From Novosphingobium umbonatum (GTDB lineage: Bacteria; Pseudomonadota; Alphaproteobacteria; Sphingomonadales; Sphingomonadaceae): a stretch of 64,000 nucleotides of DNA. The stretch spans positions 124,001 through 188,000 of the forward strand of contig NZ_SACO01000006.1 in NCBI RefSeq assembly GCF_004005905.1, in the 5' to 3' direction. Below the pieces are notes generated by a model. The model did no database searches, had not been told where the DNA came from, and was given only the letters and a program-made list of their open reading frames with translations. The first letter of the stretch is position 1. The number at the start of each line of letters is the position of its first letter. Below are positions 57,584 to 64,000 of this stretch, one piece after another. The translations under genes were made by a program, and so were the position numbers.

Positions 57584-59078
57584 GCCTGCCTCTTTCGATT
57601 CCGATGATCTGATCTCTGGCGGGCTGGTAGCGAAGGAGAAGGCTGGCGACAATCAGGCTGCGCTCTCCATCACCGAGATTTCCTCGCTTTTGAAGCGCAC
57701 GGTGGAGGATCGCTTTGCCTTTGTGCGGGTGCGGGGCGAGCTTTCGGGAGTGAAGCGGGCGGCTTCGGGCCATTTGTATCTTGCGCTGAAGGATGAAGGC
57801 GCGCGGCTGGATGGCGTGATGTGGAAGGGCAGCGTGGCCCGCCTTGGCTTTCAACCCGAAGACGGGCTGGAGGTGATCGCCACCGGCAAGCTGACCACTT
57901 ACCCTGGCCGCTCCAATTACCAGATCGTGATCGAACGGATGGAAATTGCGGGCGAGGGCGCCTTGCTGGCGCTGCTGGCCAAGACCAAGGCGCGGCTGGA
58001 GGCGGAGGGCCTGTTTGACCCGCGTCGTAAACGCCGCCTGCCTTTCCTGCCCCGCGTGATTGGCGTGGTGACCAGCCCCACCGGCGCGGTGATCCGCGAT
58101 ATTCTGCATCGCTTGGCGGACCGTTTCCCGAGTCGGGTGATCCTGTGGCCGGTGCTGGTGCAGGGGCAGGGCGCAGCCGAGCAAGTGGCCGCCGCCGTGC
58201 GCGGCTTTTCCGAATTGGCGGAGGATGGGCCGGTGCCGCGCCCTGATTTGCTGATCGTGGGTCGTGGCGGCGGTTCGATTGAAGACCTCTGGGCCTTTAA
58301 CGAGGAAGTGGTGGTGCGCGCGCTCGCCGAATGCACCATCCCCACCATCAGCGCGGTGGGGCATGAGACCGATACGACTCTGGCCGATTTTGCCGCCGAT
58401 ATGCGCGCACCCACCCCCACCGCGGCGGCGGAAATGGCGGTGCCCGTGCGCGAGGAATTGCTGGCACAAGTGGCCGAGCTGGGCCTGCGTTCGCGCCGTG
58501 CAGTGGTGCGCCCCGTGGTGCTGGGGCGCGAAAGGCTGGAGGCAAGGGCGCAGCGCCTGCCCGCGCCGGAGGATTTGATCGCCGCCAAGGCGCAGGCTCT
58601 GGACGATGCCAGCGAGCGCTTGCGGCGCGGGCTGGCGGGTGTGGCGCAGCGCGCGGCCTTGCGCCTGCAGCGCAGCGGCGGGCCTTTGACGCCTGCCTTG
58701 CTGGCGGGTCGTTTGCGGCAGGCCCAGACCCAGCTTTCCGCGCAAAGGCTCAATCCCGCCCTGCTGCAAAGCCATATCCGCGCCGACCGGCAAAGGCTGG
58801 ACAGCGTCACCCGCATCATGGCCAGCCTCAACCCCGATAATGTGCTCAAACGCGGCTATGCGCGGGTAAGCGGGGCGGATGGTCGCACGGTGATGGATGC
58901 CAGCGTGGCGGCGACTCACGCGGGCCTGATGTTGCATTTCCGCGATGGCGTGGTGCAAGTGGCCCCCGCCGATGGGCCGATGCCGCAGGTGGTTCCGGCG
59001 CCCGTTGCGGCCCCCGCACCGCGTGCCAAGGCGAAGCGGGCGGCGCCTGTGAAGCAACAGGATGATTTGTTCGGTTGA
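57582..59078 (+). CDS. xseA: Exodeoxyribonuclease VII large subunit
   Basis: 498 residues from ATG 57582. An OB-fold (about 25-120, '[20 protein letters not shown]') is followed by the catalytic domain with '[14 protein letters not shown]', '[18 protein letters not shown]' and '[15 protein letters not shown]', then a long helical region and a basic Pro/Ala-rich tail. With XseB it degrades single-stranded DNA. AAAGGAT, its ribosome site, lies within purD. The start shares two bases with the purD start in CATG. Confidence 0.94.
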   Translation: MPASFDSDDLISGGLVAKEKAGDNQAALSITEISSLLKRTVEDRFAFVRVRGELSGVKRAASGHLYLALKDEGARLDGVMWKGSVARLGFQPEDGLEVIATGKLTTYPGRSNYQIVIERMEIAGEGALLALLAKTKARLEAEGLFDPRRKRRLPFLPRVIGVVTSPTGAVIRDILHRLADRFPSRVILWPVLVQGQGAAEQVAAAVRGFSELAEDGPVPRPDLLIVGRGGGSIEDLWAFNEEVVVRALAECTIPTISAVGHETDTTLADFAADMRAPTPTAAAEMAVPVREELLAQVAELGLRSRRAVVRPVVLGRERLEARAQRLPAPEDLIAAKAQALDDASERLRRGLAGVAQRAALRLQRSGGPLTPALLAGRLRQAQTQLSAQRLNPALLQSHIRADRQRLDSVTRIMASLNPDNVLKRGYARVSGADGRTVMDASVAATHAGLMLHFRDGVVQVAPADGPMPQVVPAPVAAPAPRAKAKRAAPVKQQDDLFG

Positions 59079-59096
59079 ATTTGCTAGAAAGCCCCC

Positions 59097-59297
59097 ATGT
59101 TGATGAACTCTGCTGATCGTCCCGCCACTTTGCGCTATGAACCCAATGGTTTTACCATGATGACGCGTGGCAAATTCGTGCTCTGCGCCGTGTCTGGCGA
59201 GATGATCCCGCTGGAATCTTTGCGCTATTGGAGCGTGGAGCATCAAGAAGCCTATGCCTCGCCGGAATTGGCGACCAAGCGCCTGCTGGGGCTTTGA
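59097..59297 (+). CDS. DUF2093 protein
   Basis: 66 residues. It matches DUF2093, a short alphaproteobacterial family: 'LRYEPNGFTMMTRGKFVLCA' and 'GEMIPLESLRYWSVEHQEAY'. The function is unknown; the fold may be a small zinc-ribbon-like or beta domain, with one Cys. ATG 59097 or 59103. It lies 18 bases after xseA and 2 bases before the next gene, so the three form one transcript. Confidence 0.85.
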   Translation: MLMNSADRPATLRYEPNGFTMMTRGKFVLCAVSGEMIPLESLRYWSVEHQEAYASPELATKRLLGL

Positions 59298-59299
59298 CC

Positions 59300-60121
59300 T
59301 TGCTGTCCCGCCGTCTGCTTTTGGGCGGATTGGCGGCTGGTGTTGCGAGTCGCGCCTTGGCTGCGCCACAGCCACTCATGGTGGAAGGCGCGCTGACTCA
59401 AGGTGGTTGGGCGATGGGCAGCGTGCCTTTGGGGGCGCTGGTCATGCTGGATGGGGCACCCTTGCCAGTGGAGCAGGGGCGGTTCCTGATCGCTTTTGAC
59501 CGTGATGCGGGACCCAAGGCGATGCTCTCGGCTAGCCTGCCTACGGGTGAGAATTTGACCCAAGAACTGACCATCGCTCCCCGCGCATGGCATATCGAGC
59601 AGGTCGATACGCCCTTGCGCCCGCCATCCCTGCCCGACGAGGCCTATGCCAAATTACGCGCCGAGGAAGTGGCGCGAATCAATGCCGCCCGTGCGCGTGG
59701 CGAGCAGGCAGAAGGCTGGGCGCAGAAATTCCTTTGGCCCGCCAAGGGGCGCCTCTCTGGCCAGTTCGGATCGCAGCGCATCTATCAGGGCGTGCCCGGC
59801 AGTTATCATTCGGGCACGGACATCGCCCTGCCGCAAGGCGCGCCCTATGCCGCGCCCGCCGCGGGTGTGGTGGTGCTGGCGGCGGACCATGCCTTTACGC
59901 TGGAAGGCAATTTGCTAATGCTGGACCATGGCATGGGCCTGATCAGCGCTTTCCTGCATTCATCCGCCCTATTGGTGAAGGAGGGGGATCGCGTGGCGCA
60001 GGGCCAGTCTATCGGGCTGGTCGGCATGACCGGACGGGCCACCGGACCCCATTTGCATTGGGGCATGCGCTGGCGCGAGGCACGGCTCGATCCTGCGCTG
60101 TTTTGCGTATCCCAATCCTGA
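59300..60121 (+). CDS. M23-family metallopeptidase, Tat-like signal
   Basis: 273 residues if TTG 59300 is the start; no ATG is available and the frame before it overlaps DUF2093. The N-terminus 'LLSRRLLLGGLAAGVASRALA' minus its last base-pair residues reads as a twin-arginine-type signal. The M23 domain (about 165-270) has 'YHSGTDIALPQGAPY' (H-x3-D) and 'GPHLHWGMRW' (H-x-H). It should cut peptidoglycan in the periplasm. It is the second M23 enzyme of the window, with a longer N-terminal domain than the one at 43.3 kb. Confidence 0.85.
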   Translation: MLSRRLLLGGLAAGVASRALAAPQPLMVEGALTQGGWAMGSVPLGALVMLDGAPLPVEQGRFLIAFDRDAGPKAMLSASLPTGENLTQELTIAPRAWHIEQVDTPLRPPSLPDEAYAKLRAEEVARINAARARGEQAEGWAQKFLWPAKGRLSGQFGSQRIYQGVPGSYHSGTDIALPQGAPYAAPAAGVVVLAADHAFTLEGNLLMLDHGMGLISAFLHSSALLVKEGDRVAQGQSIGLVGMTGRATGPHLHWGMRWREARLDPALFCVSQS

Positions 60122-60302
60122 GTCCCGATGCATTTTTTAAGCTTTAGCCTTTGCCCTATGGGGAAAGGCGCGTTAACCACTGCGCGCTTGGATTTCCCGA
60201 AAATTTCGGCATAATGGCGGCATATTATCGCCTTCTATCCCGAAAATGTAGCCACTGTGATATTTTATGTCGCAAAGTGGTTATATGTGGAAAGTCGGCG
60301 AT

Positions 60303-60373
60303 TTGTTAATTTTGTCTTTGACCTGTTACATAAGTGCCACATTGCCGCAATAATTAACTGACATTCATGTCAG
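60303..60373 (+). promoter_or_regulatory. Promoter and palindromic operator for the TonB-dependent receptor
   Basis: The spacer 60122-60532 is AT-rich up to about 60390. TTGTTA (60303-60308) and TTACAT (60326-60331) are 17 bases apart and could be a sigma-70-type promoter. CTGACAT-TC-ATGTCAG (60358-60373) is a perfect palindrome about 20 bases past the likely start point, well placed for a repressor. The remainder to ATG 60533 is a leader of about 160 bases with a T/C-rich, then G-rich, composition and no gene that I can support. Confidence 0.45.
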
Positions 60374-60532
60374 CATCTTTACCGGCTCCCCTTTGCTCGG
60401 CCATGAAGTGTCATCGATCCGGCGAGAGGCCGGGGTTGGTGACGGCAAAACAATCGTCCGCACCGCCCTTTCCCCCGTTGGAAGACAGTACGGGGCGGCG
60501 GGGGGCCGTCGCTCCGCAACAAGGGGCAAAGC

Positions 60533-63500
60533 ATGAAGCAGACCTACCAGACCGCCTTGCGGGCGGGCGTGGCTTCCATGGTTCTTGGCACGGCATTGAT
60601 GTCGGTGCAGGCCATGGCACAGACCGCTCCGGCGGCCAGCGAAGATACCAAGACCATCGTGGTGACCGGCTCGTTGCTGCGTCGTACCAGCAAGGAAACC
60701 GTCTCGCCCGTATCGGTGCTCAGCACCGAAGCGCTGGATGCGCGCGGCGTTTCCACCGTGCAGGACGGCCTCCAGTTTCTGGCCGTCAACAACGGTCCGG
60801 CACTGACCAACAGCTTTACCGCCAATGGCGCATTTGCCGCCGGTGCTTCGGCCGTGTCGCTGCGCGGCCTGTCGACCAACTCGACGCTGGTGCTGTTCGA
60901 CGGCCTGCGCGCGGCTTACTATCCGCTGGCCGACGACGGTTCGCGTAACTTCGTCGACCTCAACACCATTCCCGACGACATCGTGGAAAACGTGGAAGTG
61001 TTGCGCGATGGCGCTTCGGCTTCCTATGGTGCGGACGCCATCGCGGGCGTGGTCAACGTCAAGACCAAGCGCCAGTTCAAGGGCGTGTCGGTCAAGGGTG
61101 AAGGCGGCATTTCCAGCCGTGGCGATGCTCCCAGCCAGCGCTTCAGCGTGACGGTGGGTAAGGGCGACATCGACGAGGATGGCTATAACATCTACGCCAG
61201 TGGTTTTTATTACCACAGCGCCCTGCTCTACAACAGCCAGCGCGGCTATCCCTACAACACCGACAACTGGACGGCTTTGGGCAGCGCGAGCAATGGTGTT
61301 GTTGGTGGTGTAACCCGTTCGGGTCTCTACAACGCCGGTACGCCCACCAGTTCGATTTTCTATGTGCGTCCTGCCAATGCCGGCAATACTGCCACGATTT
61401 CGGGTTCGCGCTATCAGGCGCTGAACGCGGGCCAGTGCAATGGCAGCACCTATGTTTTGAACGCCACCGATCTGGCCGCACGCGATGCCAACGGCAACCT
61501 CTACAACGGCACCGCGCCCACCGCTGGCGTGTGTCAGGTGGACTATGCCAACAACTATGGCGTGATCCAGCCTGACATCACCCGCTTTGGCGGTTCGATG
61601 AAGGCGACGGCAAAGTTCAACGACTCGATCGAAGGCTATGTCGAAGTCAATGTGATGCAGTCCTCGTCCTATTACACCGGCAATCCGGCTGTGATCCGCG
61701 GTTCTGCTCCCACCGGCATCTATTACAAGCAGTTCAACACCTCGGCCTCGGGCGCTAACTATGCCACGGGTTCGGGTGTGCTGGCGCTGCCGGTCTATAT
61801 CTGCGCCCGCAATGGTGCGTCGGCGGTGATGGTCAATGGCGTTCCCACCGTGCCGGGCTGTAGCGCCAGCAACGGCACGTTGAACCCTAACAACCCCTTC
61901 GCCGCACAGGGCTATACCGCGCGTCTGGTTGGTCGCGATCTGGATACGCCGACTGTTAATGAAACCCGCAACCGCGTGTTCCGCGTGGCCAGCGGCCTGC
62001 GTGGCAAGTTGACCGACGGCATCGATTTCAACATCGGCGCCACCGCGATGCACACCAACCTGCGCCGCACCTACAAGAACTACGTCTATATCCAGCACCT
62101 GCTGGATGCGATTGCCGATGGCAGCTACAATTTCGTCAATCCGGAAAAGAACTCGCAGTCGGTTCTGGATTACGTGAAGCCCACCAATGTGAAGACCGCC
62201 ACTTCGGACCAGTTCCAGGTGGAAGCGAACCTGAACGGCAAGCTGTTTGATCTGCCCGGTGGTCCACTGCAATGGGCGATCGGCGCCTCGCAGCGTTATG
62301 AAGCTGTGAACGCGCCCAGCGCCAACAGCGACATCAACGGCCCGACCGAGCGTTATTATACCATCAACGCCTTTGGTACCGTGGGTAGCCGCGGCATCAC
62401 CGCTTTCTATGGTGAAGCCGAAGCCCCGATCATCAAGCAGGTGACCCTGTCGGCCGCTGGTCGTTGGGACCATTATTCGAGCGGTCAGGCCTCCTTCTCA
62501 CCCAAGTTTGGTTTGAAGTTCAAGCCTGTGCCTGAACTGCTGCTGCGCGGCACCTTCTCGAAGGGTTTCCGCATCCCCTCCTTCGGTGAAGCGAATGCTC
62601 TGCCGACCACGGGCTATGTCAATAACACGTCGGCGGTGTTCACCGATGCGTTCCTTGCGCAATACGGGTGCAACACGCGCGCAGTCGATGCATCGAACCC
62701 GAATGGCTATTCCAGCTGCCCGACCTATATCACCAATGGTTCTTACGGTCAGACCTCGCTGGCCAGCCCCAACCTGCAGCCTGAAAAGTCGCGTAGCATC
62801 ACGCTGGGCGCGGTGTTCGAGCCTGCTCGCTGGATCTCCTTCACGGTGGATTATTACCACATCAAGAAGACCGGCGTGATCACCCAGCCTTCCAACGCTC
62901 CGGCGCTGGCGGCCTATTATTCGGGTGCGGCCATTCCGGCGGGTTACACGGTGATCGCCGATGCGCCTGACGTGAACTATCCCAATGCCACGCCGCGCGT
63001 TGCCTTTGTGCAGGCGCAGTTGGTCAACGCCAATACGCAGACCGTTTCCGGCCTCGACTTTGGCGCACAGATCAAGAAGAAGCTGTGGGAAGGCATCACC
63101 TGGACCTCGAATCTGGAAGCCAGCTACATCATCAAGCTGGAAACCATCTATCCCGATGGCACGGTCGAGCGTTATGATGGCACGCTGGGTAACTTCAACC
63201 TGACCGCCGGTTCGGGCACGCCCAAGTGGAAGGGCACCTGGGTCAACGCGCTGGACTTCAACGGCAAGGTGAAGGTGACCAACACCATCAACTATTATGG
63301 TGGTTACGACCTGTCGGCGATGGACCAGGGCGGCGAATATATGGATTGCAGCCTGAACCCCGGCTACAGCCCGACCGGCTGCCGCGTGCCGCGCTACATC
63401 ACCACCGACCTCAACGTCTCGGTGAAGGTGAATGACAAGTTCACCATCTATGGCACGATGAACAACGTGTTCGACAAGATGCCGCCGGTGGACGTGGAAA

Positions 63501-63589
63501 CCTATGGTGCCAATGGCTATAACCCTGTTCAGGGTGGTCTGGGCATTCTGGGTCGTTACATGAAGATCGGTGCCAAGATTAATTACTAA
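60533..63589 (+). CDS. TonB-dependent receptor
   Basis: 1018 residues. A signal peptide (about 1-29, ends 'QAMA') is followed by a TonB box-like 'TKTIVVTGSLL', the plug domain (about 45-165, 'LRGLSTNSTLVLFDGLRAAY', 'VEVLRDGASASYGADAIAGV') and a long beta-barrel with a C-terminal 'GRYMKIGAKINY' ending in the aromatic residue needed for outer-membrane insertion. It imports an unknown substrate such as a metal chelate, sugar or peptide. No TonB, regulator or permease is adjacent. AAGGGGC precedes ATG 60533. Confidence 0.93.
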   Translation: MKQTYQTALRAGVASMVLGTALMSVQAMAQTAPAASEDTKTIVVTGSLLRRTSKETVSPVSVLSTEALDARGVSTVQDGLQFLAVNNGPALTNSFTANGAFAAGASAVSLRGLSTNSTLVLFDGLRAAYYPLADDGSRNFVDLNTIPDDIVENVEVLRDGASASYGADAIAGVVNVKTKRQFKGVSVKGEGGISSRGDAPSQRFSVTVGKGDIDEDGYNIYASGFYYHSALLYNSQRGYPYNTDNWTALGSASNGVVGGVTRSGLYNAGTPTSSIFYVRPANAGNTATISGSRYQALNAGQCNGSTYVLNATDLAARDANGNLYNGTAPTAGVCQVDYANNYGVIQPDITRFGGSMKATAKFNDSIEGYVEVNVMQSSSYYTGNPAVIRGSAPTGIYYKQFNTSASGANYATGSGVLALPVYICARNGASAVMVNGVPTVPGCSASNGTLNPNNPFAAQGYTARLVGRDLDTPTVNETRNRVFRVASGLRGKLTDGIDFNIGATAMHTNLRRTYKNYVYIQHLLDAIADGSYNFVNPEKNSQSVLDYVKPTNVKTATSDQFQVEANLNGKLFDLPGGPLQWAIGASQRYEAVNAPSANSDINGPTERYYTINAFGTVGSRGITAFYGEAEAPIIKQVTLSAAGRWDHYSSGQASFSPKFGLKFKPVPELLLRGTFSKGFRIPSFGEANALPTTGYVNNTSAVFTDAFLAQYGCNTRAVDASNPNGYSSCPTYITNGSYGQTSLASPNLQPEKSRSITLGAVFEPARWISFTVDYYHIKKTGVITQPSNAPALAAYYSGAAIPAGYTVIADAPDVNYPNATPRVAFVQAQLVNANTQTVSGLDFGAQIKKKLWEGITWTSNLEASYIIKLETIYPDGTVERYDGTLGNFNLTAGSGTPKWKGTWVNALDFNGKVKVTNTINYYGGYDLSAMDQGGEYMDCSLNPGYSPTGCRVPRYITTDLNVSVKVNDKFTIYGTMNNVFDKMPPVDVETYGANGYNPVQGGLGILGRYMKIGAKINY

Positions 63590-63628
63590 GGTATGATCTC
63601 TGGCTCCGGCCTTTGGCTGGAACAAGGG

Positions 63629-63660
63629 AAGGGCGGTCCATGCGGGCCGCCCTTTCTTTA
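63629..63660 (+). terminator. Terminator after the TonB-dependent receptor
   Basis: GGGCGG (63631-63636) pairs with CCGCCC (63647-63652), extended by AA/TT, followed by TTTCTTT. It lies about 40 bases after the stop codon. Confidence 0.75.
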
Positions 63661-63744
63661 TGGGCGGGTTCTGACGAGGGCCTCTGGAACGGGGGCCTCT
63701 GGCGCGGTTCTGGGCACCGAGGACGGCATGGATGGCGTACAAGC

Positions 63745-63781
63745 AAAAAGCCCGGCGGAGACTGGCTCCACCGGGCTTTTT
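63745..63781. terminator. Bidirectional terminator before rpmB
   Basis: AAAAAGCCCGG (63745-63755) pairs perfectly with CCGGGCTTTTT (63771-63781). Both strands have an A/T run next to the stem. On the minus strand it ends rpmB; on the plus strand it backs up the receptor's terminator. Confidence 0.85.
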
Positions 63782-63807
63782 GAGTGCTCTCGAGGCTGTG
63801 TCGCCGA

Positions 63808-64000
63808 TTAGGCGGCAGCGGCAACCTTCTTGACCAGCTCGCGCTTCACTTTGAGAGCGCGGGCCGACAGCTTGCAGTCGGCAGTCTTCAGCAGCCAGTT
63901 GTCAAGACCGCCAACATGCTCGACCGAGCGCAGGCCGTGGGTCGAAACGCGCAGCTTCACAGCGCGATCCAGACCTTCCGACAGCAGCGTGACGTTCTGC
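63808..64000 (-). CDS. rpmB: 50S ribosomal protein L28, C-terminal part
   Basis: The frame runs off the window end. The visible 63 residues read '[19 protein letters not shown]', '[19 protein letters not shown]', then '[20 protein letters not shown]', which is the C-terminal part of L28 of alphaproteobacteria. TAA is at 63808-63810 on the minus strand. The 5' end and promoter lie outside. Confidence 0.93.
   Translation of the reverse strand, partial: QNVTLLSEGLDRAVKLRVSTHGLRSVEHVGGLDNWLLKTADCKLSARALKVKRELVKKVAAAA

Noticed and set aside
60365..62473. 702-residue minus-strand frame opposite the TonB-dependent receptor
   Set aside because: Antisense shadow; the plus-strand receptor has signal peptide, plug and barrel features.

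Overview
The window looks like a piece of core chromosome from a high-GC alphaproteobacterium of the order Sphingomonadales, most like Novosphingobium or a relative. This rests on family content read from the translations (PopZ, the CtrA inhibitor SciP, an alphaproteobacterial short-chain acyl-CoA regulator, an Rrf2-led suf operon, a large TonB-dependent receptor) and on codon use rich in G/C at third positions. I see no phage, insertion sequence, rRNA operon or CRISPR array. There is one tRNA, Leu-CAG.

Layout. 1-2.8 kb: the end of a siderophore-interacting-type reductase, then a minus-strand group pcm-like > tolC > popZ. 3.1-6.8 kb: class I fumarase, a palindrome-rich spacer, a metallophosphoesterase and mnmA. 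6.9-7.6 kb: a small unknown protein closely followed by sciP. 7.9-14.9 kb: an RND efflux pair, a DUF445 membrane protein, a small unknown protein and a protein with only the core part of a sigma factor. 14.9-24.3 kb: the propionate unit pccB > mce > mutase > bioB > AT-rich nuclease-like gene > pccA, facing its likely regulator ScfR/PccR across a two-copy TTTGCAAA operator. 24.3-29.2 kb: sucC, a CysQ-like phosphatase and acnA. 29.4-38 kb: a DMT transporter, two L,D-transpeptidases around an SDR, a ribbon-helix-helix protein, tRNA-Leu, an NDUFA9-like protein, GST, fdhD, a VOC protein, dcd and a tiny membrane ORF. 38-47 kb: agmatine deiminase, glnE-bcp, a DUF455 protein, an M23 peptidase, an acyl-CoA ligase and pyrD. 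47.2 kb: a candidate small RNA with a strong terminator. 47.7-53.5 kb: the suf operon rrf2-sufB-(AT-rich orf)-sufCDS-sufT-like-sufA. 53.5-64 kb: small unknowns, adenosine kinase, a structured leader with two tiny genes, purD/xseA with overlapping divergent start codons, DUF2093, a second M23 peptidase, a large TonB-dependent receptor and the end of rpmB.

How the parts fit. Propionyl-CoA is carboxylated by the biotin enzyme PccAB, with biotin synthase made from the same unit, then epimerised and rearranged to succinyl-CoA. That product feeds sucC, fumarase and aconitase, all within 26 kb. The suf operon supplies Fe-S clusters that BioB, AcnA and class I fumarase all need.

Most worth a second look: two lower-GC orphan genes fused by TGATG into two unrelated housekeeping operons, one with a PD-(D/E)XK-like motif; the self-contained unit of a structured leader, two tiny proteins with a similar C-terminus and a strong terminator at 55.66-56.26 kb; the ScfR operator; a palindrome/direct-repeat operator before the suf regulator; the candidate sRNA at 47.2 kb; and the purD/xseA CATG start overlap.
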